A stretch of 35,515 bases of DNA from an uncultured Prevotellaceae bacterium (GTDB taxonomy: Bacteria; Bacteroidota; Bacteroidia; Bacteroidales; Bacteroidaceae). Under the pieces are notes generated by a model. The model was not told where the DNA came from and ran no database searches. It saw nothing but the letters and a program-made list of their open reading frames with translations. This document shows, piece after piece, positions 8,220 through 16,947 of the stretch; within the stretch, counting starts at the first letter, position 1, and each line of letters starts with the position of its first letter. Location of the stretch: contig CACWMK010000054.1 in assembly GCA_902761905.1 (NCBI GenBank), positions 1-35,515 of the forward strand. Direction: 5' to 3'. Position numbers and translations under genes: made by a program.

Positions 8220-8221
8220 CG

Positions 8222-8980
8222 ATGGGACTAGCTAAGAGAATAATACCTTGTCTGGACGTGAAAGATGGTGAGACCGTAAAAGGCACCAACTTCGTAAACC
8301 TGCGCTCGGCAGGCGACCCAGTGGCTCTGGGTAAGGCCTACAGCGAGCAAGGTGCCGACGAACTATGCTTTCTCGACATCACCGCCAGCTTCGAGGGCCG
8401 CAAGACGTTTACCGATATGGTTACGCGTGTGGCTCAGGAGATAAACATCCCCTTTACCGTGGGTGGTGGTATCAACGAACTGGCCGATGTGGAGCGACTG
8501 CTATATGCCGGAGCCGACAAGGTGAGCGTGAACAGTGCCGCCATACGCCGACCAGAACTTATCGACGAGATAACTAACCGCTTTGGTTCGCAGGTGTGCG
8601 TGTGTGCGATTGATGCGAGATACGATGCCGATGGTTGGCACTGCTACCTTAAGGGTGGTCGCGAGCGTACTGAGCGTGGACTGTTTGAGTGGGCTCACGA
8701 GGCTCAGGAGCGAGGAGCAGGCGAAATACTGTTCACATCGATGGACCACGACGGAGTGAAAAACGGATATGCCAACGAGGCTCTACGCGAGCTAGCCGAC
8801 AATCTGTCGATACCCATCATCGCCAGCGGTGGTGCGGGCAAGAAGGAGCACTTCCGCGACACATTCATCGAGGGTCACTCTGATGCAGCCCTGGCCGCCA
8901 GCGTGTTCCACTTCGGCGAAATCCCCATCCCAGAGCTTAAGGCATACTTGAAGGGTGAAGGGATAAATGTAAGAGTATAA
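8222..8980 (+). CDS. hisF: Imidazole glycerol phosphate synthase cyclase subunit HisF
   Basis: A 252-residue barrel that uses HisH-derived ammonia to convert PRFAR to imidazole glycerol phosphate plus AICAR. Catalytic aspartates are D12 (IPCLDVKDG) and D131 (CAIDARYD). The phosphate loops FTVGGGIN and [11 protein letters not shown] are present. It is coupled to hisA by a 2-bp gap and followed by palindromic repeat copy 2. Confidence 0.97.
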   Translation: MGLAKRIIPCLDVKDGETVKGTNFVNLRSAGDPVALGKAYSEQGADELCFLDITASFEGRKTFTDMVTRVAQEINIPFTVGGGINELADVERLLYAGADKVSVNSAAIRRPELIDEITNRFGSQVCVCAIDARYDADGWHCYLKGGRERTERGLFEWAHEAQERGAGEILFTSMDHDGVKNGYANEALRELADNLSIPIIASGGAGKKEHFRDTFIEGHSDAALAASVFHFGEIPIPELKAYLKGEGINVRV

Positions 8981-8989
8981 ATATAAAGG

Positions 8990-9068
8990 CCTACGGATTT
9001 TACAGATTTAATTATCCACCGTAATCCAAAGGCAGAAAAAAATTCGTATAATCCGTATAATCCGTAGG
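8990..9068 (+). repeat. Intergenic palindromic repeat, copy 2 (hisF-hisIE)
   Basis: Same element and orientation as 6800-6890, but the left arm has one fewer 9-bp ACGGATTTT unit. The right arm retains both ATAATCCGT units. The core AATCCAAAGGCAGAAAAA is conserved. Confidence 0.9.
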
Positions 9069-9086
9069 AAAAAACAAATTATAGAA

Positions 9087-9731
9087 ATGAAAATAGATTT
9101 TGAAAAGAGCGGTGGACTTGTTCCCGCTATCATACAGGATGCCAAGACCAAGAACGTACTGATGCTTGGCTACATGAACGAGGAAGCCTACGAAAAGACC
9201 ATCAAGACCAACAAGGTTACCTTCTGGAGTCGTAGTCGTAACTGCCTTTGGACCAAGGGCGAAACCAGTGGAAACTTCCTGCATCTGGTAGACATAATGG
9301 TGGACTGCGACAACGACACACTGCTGGTAAAGGCCACTCCCGACGGACCAACCTGCCACACTGGTACCGACACCTGCTGGGGCGAGGAGAACAATAGCGG
9401 AGTGACATTTCTGAGCGAGCTGCAGGACTTTATCAACCTGCGCTACGAACAGATGCCCGAGGGTAGCTATACCACCAAGCTGTTTAAGGACGGTATAAAC
9501 AAGATAGCCCAGAAGGTGGGCGAAGAGGCTCTCGAAACAGTTATCGAGGCCACCAACGGCACAACAGAGCATCTGATTTACGAGGCCAGCGACCTGCTGT
9601 ATCACCTTACCGTGCTACTTACAAGCAAGGGGCTGCGCATAGAGCAAGTGGCCGACGAACTGCACAAGCGTCACGACCCAAACTGGGACAAACAACGCCG
9701 CGAGGCCAAAGCCGCCGGCAAGATGAAATAG
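9087..9731 (+). CDS. hisIE: Bifunctional phosphoribosyl-AMP cyclohydrolase / phosphoribosyl-ATP pyrophosphatase HisIE
   Basis: A 214-residue fusion catalysing steps 2 and 3 of histidine synthesis. The N-terminal HisI domain (about 1-110) has VDCDNDTLLVKA and PTCHTGTDTCW, which carry the Mg/Zn-binding aspartates and cysteines. The C-terminal HisE domain (about 115-210) has KVGEEALETVIEA and the ASDLLYHLTVLL helix of the MazG-like fold. It lies between repeat copies 2 and 3. Confidence 0.96.
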   Translation: MKIDFEKSGGLVPAIIQDAKTKNVLMLGYMNEEAYEKTIKTNKVTFWSRSRNCLWTKGETSGNFLHLVDIMVDCDNDTLLVKATPDGPTCHTGTDTCWGEENNSGVTFLSELQDFINLRYEQMPEGSYTTKLFKDGINKIAQKVGEEALETVIEATNGTTEHLIYEASDLLYHLTVLLTSKGLRIEQVADELHKRHDPNWDKQRREAKAAGKMK

Positions 9732-9742
9732 TATTTATATGG

Positions 9743-9826
9743 CCTACGGATTTTACGGATTTTACAGATTTAATTATCTAACAGCCGTTAATCCAAAGGC
9801 AAAAAAAAATTCGTATAATCCGTAGG
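9743..9826 (+). repeat. Intergenic palindromic repeat, copy 3 (hisIE-ftsE)
   Basis: Same orientation. The left arm has the full set of 9-bp units and the right arm has lost one ATAATCCGT unit. The core GTTAATCCAAAGGCAAAAAA matches copy 1. Confidence 0.9.
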
Positions 9827-9843
9827 AAAAAAAGTATAATAGA

Positions 9844-10527
9844 ATGCTTATTAGTTATAAGAATGTAAATGTGTACCAGCACTCGGGTGAGAAAATCCTG
9901 GAGGGAGTGAACCTGGAGGTAGAAGAAGGCGACTTCGTCTACATCATAGGTCGCGTGGGCTCGGGAAAGAGCTCGCTGCTGGAGACACTTTATTGCGAAC
10001 TCGACGTGGACGAGGCCGACGAGGCTATGGTGCTGGATCGCGACCTGTTGACCATCCGACGCAAGGAGATTCCTGGATTGCGACGCGAGGTTGGCGTAGT
10101 GTTCCAGGACTTCCAGTTGCTGGGCGACCGCACCGTTCATCGCAACCTCGACTTTGTGCTTAAGGCCACAGGATGGCGTATTAAGGAGCGCAGAGAGCAA
10201 CGTATCGACGAGGTTCTGGAGATGGTGGGGCTGGCCAACAAGAAGGACAACATGCCCAATGAGCTTTCGGGTGGCGAACAGCAGCGTGTAGCCATCGCTC
10301 GTGCCATCCTTAACAATCCTCAGCTCATCATCGCCGACGAGCCTACTGGCAATCTGGACAAGGACACCGCTGACAACATCATGCAACTGCTTAAGAGCAT
10401 AGCTGAGAAGGGTACGGCTGTAATCATGTCGACCCACAACATCGGACTGGTAAACAAGTATCCAGGCAAGGCGTTCCAGTGTTTGGACGGCAAGATGGAG
10501 CAAGTGATTGTCAAACCAAAGGTTTGA
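9844..10527 (+). CDS. ftsE: FtsE-like ABC transporter ATP-binding protein
   Basis: A 227-residue ABC ATPase. Walker A GRVGSGKS is at 36-43, Q-loop VVFQDFQLL near 85-93, signature LSGGEQQR at 141-148, Walker B LIIADEP at 161-167, and the H-loop is STHN. Overall similarity is to FtsE, which with FtsX regulates septal peptidoglycan hydrolases at the divisome. No ftsX is adjacent, so the partner must be elsewhere. A related MacB/LolD-type ATPase is the main alternative. The setting between his and lys genes looks like shared transcription rather than shared function. Confidence 0.85.
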   Translation: MLISYKNVNVYQHSGEKILEGVNLEVEEGDFVYIIGRVGSGKSSLLETLYCELDVDEADEAMVLDRDLLTIRRKEIPGLRREVGVVFQDFQLLGDRTVHRNLDFVLKATGWRIKERREQRIDEVLEMVGLANKKDNMPNELSGGEQQRVAIARAILNNPQLIIADEPTGNLDKDTADNIMQLLKSIAEKGTAVIMSTHNIGLVNKYPGKAFQCLDGKMEQVIVKPKV

Positions 10528-10541
10528 GATAATTGACAATT

Positions 10542-10572
10542 CTTGGCAATGCCAAGCGGCAGAGCCGAGCGG
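10542..10572. repeat. GC-rich double-hairpin (REP-like) element (ftsE-lysC)
   Basis: CTTGGCAATGCCAAG (10542-10556) is followed by CGGCAGAGCCGAGCGG (10557-10572): two adjacent perfect hairpins. The flanks AATTCT and AGAATT are complementary, extending the fold. It is closely related to 2235-2264, and its second hairpin is identical to 1-16. Confidence 0.85.
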
Positions 10573-10615
10573 AGAATTGATAATTGAGATTTAAGAGAAA
10601 ATAAATATAAGGCTT

Positions 10616-11935
10616 ATGAAAGTTATGAAATTCGGCGGTACATCCGTCGGCACCCCAGAGAGAATGAAGGAGGTAACAGCGCTTGTTACCAAGTTTAACG
10701 AACCAGTGTTCGTAGTGCTTTCAGCTATGTCGGGCACCACAAACAGTCTTGTAGAGATTTCAGACTATCTCTATAAGAAGAACCCCGATGGCGCTAACGA
10801 GGTTATCAACCGTCTGGAGCAGAAGTACGACAAGCACGTAGACGAGCTGTACACCAAGCCTGAGACCAAGGCCGCAACACGCGAGTTTCTGAAGGGCGAG
10901 TTCGACTACCTGCGTTCGTTCACCAAGGAGCTGTTCACCAGCTTCGAGGAGAAGAGCATCGTTGCTCAAGGTGAGATTATCTCGACCAACATGGTGGTAA
11001 ACTACATGAACGAGATAGGTATCAAGGCCGTACTGCTCAACGCTCTCGACTTTATGCGTACCGATAAGAACTCCGAGCCCGATCCAGTGTATATCAAGGA
11101 GAAGCTGGCCGCTCTGATGAAGGAGAACGAGGGTGCACAGGTTTATCTTACTCAGGGATTCATCTGCCGCAACGCTTATGGCGAGATCGACAACCTTCAG
11201 CGTGGAGGTAGCGACTACACAGCTTCGCTGATTGGTGCCGCTATCGCTGCCGACGAGATTCAGATCTGGACCGACATCGACGGTATGCACAACAACGACC
11301 CACGTGTGGTTGATGGCACAGAGCCCGTGCACCAGCTCCACTTTGAGGAGGCTGCCGAGTTGGCTTACTTCGGTGCTAAGATTCTGCACCCAACATGCGT
11401 TCAGCCAGCCAAGTATGCCGGCATCCCCGTTCGCTTGCTCAACACTATGGATCCAGATGCCGAGGGTACTACCATCAGCAACAAGACCGAGTATGGCAAG
11501 ATTAAGGCCATCGCAGCTAAGGACAACATCACTGCTATCAAGATCAAGTCGAGCCGCATGCTGCTGGCTACAGGATTCCTGCGCAAGGTGTTCGAGATAT
11601 TCGAGAGTTACCAGACTCCTATCGACATGGTTTGCACATCCGAGGTTGGTGTATCGATGAGTATCGACAACTCTGCACACCTGGGCGAGATAGTTGACGA
11701 GCTGAAGAAGTACGGAACAGTAACAGTAGACACCAACATGTGTATCATCTGCGTAGTGGGCGACCTGGACTGGAGCAACGTAGGTTTCGAAACTATCGCA
11801 CTCGACGCTCTGAAGGATATCCCTGTACGCATGGTAAGCTACGGTGGATCGAACTACAACATCTCGTTCCTGATCCGCGAGGAGGACAAGAAGCGCGCTC
11901 TGCAGAAGCTGAGTGATACAATATTTAAGAAGTAA
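10616..11935 (+). CDS. lysC: Aspartate kinase (monofunctional)
   Basis: A 439-residue aspartokinase that phosphorylates aspartate, the first step to lysine/DAP, threonine and methionine. KFGGTSVG is at residues 5-12, and the kinase core includes GGSDYTASLIGAA and IWTDIDGMHNNDPR. The C-terminal ACT domains start near residue 305 and normally bind the feedback inhibitor. There is no homoserine dehydrogenase fusion. It is followed after a repeat by lysA, so the pair encodes the first and last enzymes of DAP-to-lysine synthesis. No lysine riboswitch is seen upstream; the leader is a REP-like hairpin. Confidence 0.95.
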   Translation: MKVMKFGGTSVGTPERMKEVTALVTKFNEPVFVVLSAMSGTTNSLVEISDYLYKKNPDGANEVINRLEQKYDKHVDELYTKPETKAATREFLKGEFDYLRSFTKELFTSFEEKSIVAQGEIISTNMVVNYMNEIGIKAVLLNALDFMRTDKNSEPDPVYIKEKLAALMKENEGAQVYLTQGFICRNAYGEIDNLQRGGSDYTASLIGAAIAADEIQIWTDIDGMHNNDPRVVDGTEPVHQLHFEEAAELAYFGAKILHPTCVQPAKYAGIPVRLLNTMDPDAEGTTISNKTEYGKIKAIAAKDNITAIKIKSSRMLLATGFLRKVFEIFESYQTPIDMVCTSEVGVSMSIDNSAHLGEIVDELKKYGTVTVDTNMCIICVVGDLDWSNVGFETIALDALKDIPVRMVSYGGSNYNISFLIREEDKKRALQKLSDTIFKK

Positions 11936-11943
11936 ATATATGG

Positions 11944-12021
11944 CCTACGGATTTTACGGATTTTACAGATTTAATTATCCAAAGGCTGGAAAAAATTCGT
12001 ATAATCCGTATAATCCGTAGG
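11944..12021 (+). repeat. Intergenic palindromic repeat, copy 4 (lysC-lysA)
   Basis: Same orientation as copies 1-3. Full left arm, shortened core (TTATCCAAAGGCTGGAAAAA) and full right arm. It ends 17 bases before the lysA start. Confidence 0.9.
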
Positions 12022-12038
12022 AAGTAAAAAAAAAGAAA

Positions 12039-13199
12039 ATGGCTAAAGGAATATTCCCAGTAGAGAGGTTCAGCGAGGTAGAGACACCTTTCTACTATTA
12101 CGACACAGAACTACTGCGTCGCACTCTCAAGGAGATTAACGACGAGGCGGGCAAACACGAAGGATTTGTGGTTCATTATGCCGTAAAGGCTAATGCTAAT
12201 CCACGCATCCTCCGCATTATCCGCGAGGCTGGACTTGGCGCCGACTGCGTGAGCGGCGGCGAGGTTGAGGCATCTATCAAAGCAGGATTCCCAAACAATA
12301 AGATTGTGTATGCAGGTGTGGGTAAGAGCGACTGGGAGATTAATCTCGGACTCGACAACGACATCTTCTGCTTCAACGTGGAGAGCATACCCGAGCTAGA
12401 GGTTATCAACGAACTTGCTGCTGCTAAGGGCAAGGTGGCTCGTGTGGCTTTCCGATTGAATCCAAACGTAGGCGCACACACTCACGCCAACATCACCACC
12501 GGACTGGCCGAGAACAAGTTTGGTATCGCCATGCGCGATATGGTGACGGTGATACGCAAAGCCGAAGAGATGCAGAACGTGAAGTTTGTGGGTCTGCACT
12601 TCCACATCGGATCGCAGATATTGGACATGGGCGACTTCGAAGCTCTGTGCAATCGCGTGAACGAACTGCAACAGGAGCTTATCAGTCATCGCATCCGCGT
12701 AGAGCACATCAACGTGGGTGGCGGATTGGGTATAGACTACGAGCACCCCAACCGCGTGCCCATCCCCGACTTCAAGGCTTACTTCGACACCTATGCCAAG
12801 AAGCTTAAGTTGGAGCCAGGACAGACTCTGCACTTCGAGCTTGGTCGTGCCGTTGTGGCCCAGTGCGGAAGCCTCATCACACGTACCTTATATATAAAGG
12901 AGGGTGCTGTGAAGAAGTTTGCCATCGTAGATGCCGGATTTACCGACCTGATTCGTCCTGCACTATATCAGGCTTACCACAAGATCGAGAACATCAGCAG
13001 CGACGAAGCCCCCGAGGCCTACGACGTGGTTGGTCCTATCTGCGAGAGCACCGATGTGTTCGCCAAGCAGATTGACCTGAACAAGGCTAAGCGCGGCGAC
13101 CTGCTGGCCATCCGATCGGCCGGTGCATATGGCGAGATCATGGCATCGCAATACAACTGTCGACGACTGCCCAAGGGCTATATGAGCGACGAACTGTAA
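12039..13199 (+). CDS. lysA: Diaminopimelate decarboxylase
   Basis: A 386-residue fold-III PLP enzyme that decarboxylates meso-DAP to lysine. The PLP lysine is K50 in HYAVKAN. The phosphate-binding glycine loop is HINVGGGLGIDY, and the dimer-interface cysteine is in GPICESTDVF. The C-terminal GAYGEIMASQYN is typical. The length is slightly short but within the Bacteroidota range. It follows lysC after repeat copy 4. Confidence 0.96.
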   Translation: MAKGIFPVERFSEVETPFYYYDTELLRRTLKEINDEAGKHEGFVVHYAVKANANPRILRIIREAGLGADCVSGGEVEASIKAGFPNNKIVYAGVGKSDWEINLGLDNDIFCFNVESIPELEVINELAAAKGKVARVAFRLNPNVGAHTHANITTGLAENKFGIAMRDMVTVIRKAEEMQNVKFVGLHFHIGSQILDMGDFEALCNRVNELQQELISHRIRVEHINVGGGLGIDYEHPNRVPIPDFKAYFDTYAKKLKLEPGQTLHFELGRAVVAQCGSLITRTLYIKEGAVKKFAIVDAGFTDLIRPALYQAYHKIENISSDEAPEAYDVVGPICESTDVFAKQIDLNKAKRGDLLAIRSAGAYGEIMASQYNCRRLPKGYMSDEL

Positions 13200-13225
13200 A
13201 TAATTGATAATTGAAGAATTAAAGA

Positions 13226-13897
13226 ATGAGTACAAACGAACGGAGATTCTCTATCATCATGGCCGTATGTGACCAGGCGTACGAGCTGAAGGAAAACCTT
13301 ACGGCATTCCTATCTCAGCAGTACGAACCTGGCTACGAGGTTATTGTGGTCGACGAGTCTTCAACTGACGAGACTCCAGACGTACTGAAGCTTCTCAAAA
13401 ACGATTACCCCAAACTCTATACCACCTTCCTGCCCAAATCGGAAGGATATACCTTGAGCAAGAAGCAGGCTTACAACATCGGCATCAAGGCGGCTAAGAA
13501 CGACTGGATAATATTCAACAACCCCAGTCATTCGCCCGCAGACAACGATGTGTTGCAGGCCATCAACGATAGCATCGACGATACAGCCGACATGACACTG
13601 GGCTATCTTACCAAGAAGGGCATCAAGCTGCAGGCATTCTATGATGTAGACGACGCCAAGGACCACATCACCCGCATAGAGCGCAAACTGCATAAGGTGC
13701 GTAGCCGCAAGCGTCACCACTATCGCTGGGGCCGCTACGACTTTATCATCATAAAGAAATCGGTAGCCGTCGATATACTGAAGTACTTCGAACTCCGTCC
13801 GTCGTTCTTTGCTCGTCAAGCCATGCGCTGGCGTGTATTCTGGAAGAATCTGTTCAGCCATTATGAATATATTACATATCTACTCAAAGAACAATGA
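13226..13897 (+). CDS. Family 2-like glycosyltransferase
   Basis: A 223-residue GT-A fold protein. The N-terminal nucleotide-sugar segment is FSIIMAVCDQAYELKENL and then EVIVVDESSTDETPDV. The usual acceptor-side motifs are weak, and the C-terminal half is basic (KLHKVRSRKRHHYRWGRYD). There is no clear membrane helix, and donor and acceptor are unknown. Its 3' end overlaps the next gene by 35 bp, so the pair is translationally coupled and probably acts together on a cell-surface glycan. Confidence 0.78.
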   Translation: MSTNERRFSIIMAVCDQAYELKENLTAFLSQQYEPGYEVIVVDESSTDETPDVLKLLKNDYPKLYTTFLPKSEGYTLSKKQAYNIGIKAAKNDWIIFNNPSHSPADNDVLQAINDSIDDTADMTLGYLTKKGIKLQAFYDVDDAKDHITRIERKLHKVRSRKRHHYRWGRYDFIIIKKSVAVDILKYFELRPSFFARQAMRWRVFWKNLFSHYEYITYLLKEQ

Positions 13898-14936
13898 GCT
13901 GATACACAAGCATGTGCAGCTGCTGGTAGAGGGATTGCGACAGAGCGCCAACGTACAGGTGGCCGACAACGCAAAGTCGTTCTACCAGCAGGCTCGCGAC
14001 ATGCAGGCTGACATAATCCACGTGCACGGAGTGAACCAGATGGTGCAGACTAAGGCTCTGCGATGTGCACAGAAGCGGAATATACGCTACGTGCTGACTC
14101 TGCACGGACAACTGCAACCATTTGCACTCGAACAGCTGCCGCCACAGCAGCGTGCGGCCATGCTGCTATATCAGCGCGACTTTATCCAAAGTGCCTACTC
14201 CATCATCACATTCGGCAAGATGGAGTCATCATCATTCCAGAAACTTGGTTGGAACCCGCGTATCGAGGAGATACGCAATGCCGTAACCACCAACACCATC
14301 ACCCCCGCAGAGATGGCTTCGCAGACGTTTGCCATATACCAGAAGGTGCTCGACTCGAACACGCTGGAACAGATGGACGACAACACGCTGGCAGCTCTGC
14401 GCGCGATAATCAAGGTGGGCATCATGGGCGACAAACGATGGGTTGCGCCCGAATCGTTCGACCCGCGACTCATCGAGTGGCGAAAGCTGCTGATATTTGC
14501 CGAACACGAGAATATCGTGAACTATATCGACTACGGAATCCGCAAGTTGGGACTATCGGCCCCACTCATCGACACAACCAGGATTGCAGCCTACTACCCC
14601 AACAGCTACACTCGCCCCAGACCGATAAAGGAGATTGTGGGCGACTATCAGGGCGACCAGACCGACTACCTGATGCGCATCATACGCCAGATGATCAAAT
14701 CGCCAACCCTGCTAGGGGTAATCGAACTGACACGCGAACTGTATCGCGACAACGTAAACGACGACAAACTATCCGAGCAGTTGGAAGAGGCCAACCTCAC
14801 CAAGAACGCCGCACGCCTGATACAGGTGCTCAGCGAGACTACACTGCTCGACGAGGGCTACATGCCCATTTCCCCACTCAACGACAAAACAACCGAAAAG
14901 CTTCGTAACAATCTAAAAAACCACCTGAAGATATGA
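13863..14936 (+). CDS. Glycosyltransferase-like protein with GT4-type N-terminus
   Basis: A 357-residue protein. The N-terminus (MNILHIYSKNNELIHKHV, then ADIIHVHGVNQ and YVLTLHGQLQ) is the acceptor-binding Rossmann half of GT4 enzymes. The C-terminal half lacks the expected donor-binding E-x7-E motif and is instead helical, so it may be an atypical or inactive transferase. The start is set at 13863 because MNILHIY is the canonical beta-strand; a frame opening at 13809 would lie deep inside the previous gene. Its TGA overlaps the fbp ATG (ATGA). Confidence 0.7.
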   Translation: MNILHIYSKNNELIHKHVQLLVEGLRQSANVQVADNAKSFYQQARDMQADIIHVHGVNQMVQTKALRCAQKRNIRYVLTLHGQLQPFALEQLPPQQRAAMLLYQRDFIQSAYSIITFGKMESSSFQKLGWNPRIEEIRNAVTTNTITPAEMASQTFAIYQKVLDSNTLEQMDDNTLAALRAIIKVGIMGDKRWVAPESFDPRLIEWRKLLIFAEHENIVNYIDYGIRKLGLSAPLIDTTRIAAYYPNSYTRPRPIKEIVGDYQGDQTDYLMRIIRQMIKSPTLLGVIELTRELYRDNVNDDKLSEQLEEANLTKNAARLIQVLSETTLLDEGYMPISPLNDKTTEKLRNNLKNHLKI

Positions 14937-16906
14937 CACATCTCACAAACAATGACGCCGATCTGCACTATCTGCAGCTGCTATCTCAGTCGTTTCCCAC
15001 TATTGCGGATGCCTCGACTGAGATAATAAACCTCGAGGCTATCATGGCACTACCCAAGGGCACCGAGCACTTTCTGGCCGATATCCACGGCGAGAGCGAG
15101 GCTTTCCGCCATATCCTGAAGAATGCCTCGGGCAACATCAAACGTAAGGTGAACGAGCTGTTTGGCAACGATATACGCGAGAGCGAGAAGAAGGAACTCT
15201 GCACGCTCATCTACTATCCTGAGGAGAAACTTGAACTCATCAAGGCTCAGGAGAAGGATATCGAAGACTGGTATCGTATCACCATCCACCAACTGGTAAA
15301 AGTGTGTCGCGACGTGAGCAGCAAGTACACCCGCTCTAAGGTGCGCAAGTCGCTCCCACCCGATTTCTCTTACATCATCGAGGAACTGCTACACGAGAGT
15401 CTGAGCGACAACGACAAGGCAGCCTACGTAAGCGTGATTGTCAACACAATAATATCTACAGGTCGTGCCGACGATTTCATCTGCGCCATCTGCAACGTCA
15501 TCCAGCGTCTGGCCATCGACCAACTGCACATTCTGGGCGACATCTACGATCGCGGCCCAGGTGCACACATCATCATGGACACCCTGCGCCAGTATCACTC
15601 GTGGGACATACAATGGGGCAATCACGATGTGCTCTGGATGGGCGCTTCGGCAGGCAACGATGCTTGTATTTGCAACGTTCTGCGCCTCTGCCTGCGCTAT
15701 GCCAACCTCACTACCATCGAGGAGTATGGCATCAATCTGGTGCCACTGGCCACATTCGCACTCGACGTGTATGGCAACGACCCATGCCTGGAGTTTATGC
15801 CCAAGCTGATGCCAGGCAACACTATGGACGATAAGACACAACAGCTCACGGCCAAGATGCACAAGGCCATCGCCGTGTTGCAGTTTAAGACCGAGGCCGA
15901 AATCTTCCTCCGCCATTCTGAGTGGCAGATGGCCGATCGCTGTATGCTCAGCGCTATCGACTACGACAAGCATCTGTGCACCATCGATGGTAAGCAGTAT
16001 AAGATGAAGAGTTGCAACTTCCCCACCGTCGACCCTGCTGAGCCCAATCGCATGACAGCCGAAGAGAGCGACCTGATGCACAAGCTGCACCACTCGTTCC
16101 GCATCAGTGAGAAGTTGCACAAGCACATACGCACGCTGCTTTCGCACGGATGTATGTACACCATCAGCAATAGCAACCTGCTGTTCCACGCAGCCATCCC
16201 GCTCAACGACGACGGCTCGCTCAAGGAGGTCGAGATATATCCTGGCCGCAGCTATTCGGGCAAAGACCTGATGCACAACATCGGCATGATGATACGCGAG
16301 GCATTCCAGACCGACTCTGTCGACAGGGACTACGCCCGCGACTACTTCCTCTACCTGTGGTGCGGCAAGGAGTCGCCACTGTTCTGCAAGTCGAAGATGG
16401 CCACCTTCGAGCGCTACTTCCTTGAGGACAAGGCGACCTACAAAGAGGAGAAGGGCAACTACTTCAAGTTGCGCGACTCGGCCGAGGTTTGCGACCGTAT
16501 ACTCGATGCCTTCGGGGTGAAGGGTCAGGCGCGTCACATCATCAATGGTCACGTGCCCGTACATGCCGGCAGCGGCGAGAATCCCATCAAGGCAGGCGGC
16601 AAACTGATGGTGATAGACGGTGGATTCTCCGAGGCCTATCATCACGAGACGGGTATTGCCGGCTACACGCTGGTGTATCACTCGCGCGGATTCCAGCTGG
16701 TTCAGCACGAGCCGTTCACCTCGGCCCGCGATGCCATCATGCGCGAGATCGATATCAAGTCGACCACTCAGATTATCGAGATGTCGGCCCATCGCATGCT
16801 GGTAGCCGATACCGACAAGGGCGAGGAACTACGCTCGCAGATTGCCGACCTTAAGGAACTGCTCTACGCCTACCGCCACGGAATCATCACCGAACGACGG
16901 AGGTAA
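14933..16906 (+). CDS. fbp: Fructose-1,6-bisphosphatase, class III
   Basis: A 657-residue gluconeogenic phosphatase of the large Firmicutes/Bacteroidota class III type. Calcineurin-like metal motifs are clear: FLADIHGE (D50, H52), ILGDIYDRGPG, and WGNHDVLWMGA. The late histidine motif is INGHVPVHAG. It converts fructose-1,6-bisphosphate to fructose-6-phosphate. It overlaps the preceding glycosyltransferase-like gene by 4 bp, which ties sugar-phosphate supply to glycan genes in one transcript; the functional link is inference. Confidence 0.95.
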   Translation: MTHLTNNDADLHYLQLLSQSFPTIADASTEIINLEAIMALPKGTEHFLADIHGESEAFRHILKNASGNIKRKVNELFGNDIRESEKKELCTLIYYPEEKLELIKAQEKDIEDWYRITIHQLVKVCRDVSSKYTRSKVRKSLPPDFSYIIEELLHESLSDNDKAAYVSVIVNTIISTGRADDFICAICNVIQRLAIDQLHILGDIYDRGPGAHIIMDTLRQYHSWDIQWGNHDVLWMGASAGNDACICNVLRLCLRYANLTTIEEYGINLVPLATFALDVYGNDPCLEFMPKLMPGNTMDDKTQQLTAKMHKAIAVLQFKTEAEIFLRHSEWQMADRCMLSAIDYDKHLCTIDGKQYKMKSCNFPTVDPAEPNRMTAEESDLMHKLHHSFRISEKLHKHIRTLLSHGCMYTISNSNLLFHAAIPLNDDGSLKEVEIYPGRSYSGKDLMHNIGMMIREAFQTDSVDRDYARDYFLYLWCGKESPLFCKSKMATFERYFLEDKATYKEEKGNYFKLRDSAEVCDRILDAFGVKGQARHIINGHVPVHAGSGENPIKAGGKLMVIDGGFSEAYHHETGIAGYTLVYHSRGFQLVQHEPFTSARDAIMREIDIKSTTQIIEMSAHRMLVADTDKGEELRSQIADLKELLYAYRHGIITERRR

Positions 16907-16908
16907 GA

Positions 16909-16947
16909 GTGAAAAGTGAAAAGGTGAAAGGGTGAAAAGGTGAAAAA
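16909..16947 (+). repeat. GTGAAAAG tandem repeat spanning a GTG start
   Basis: Five GTGAAA units begin at 16909, 16916, 16924, 16932 and 16940, spaced 7, 8, 8 and 8 bp apart. The last provides the apparent GTG start codon and first codons of the T9SS plug-like gene. Confidence 0.8.

Noticed and set aside
10528-10615. Possible lysine riboswitch before lysC
   Set aside because: The short gap holds only the REP-like double hairpin; no L-box architecture of the needed length.
15389-16792. 467-codon minus-strand frame opposite fbp
   Set aside because: Antisense shadow of a GC-rich coding gene with full catalytic motifs on the plus strand.
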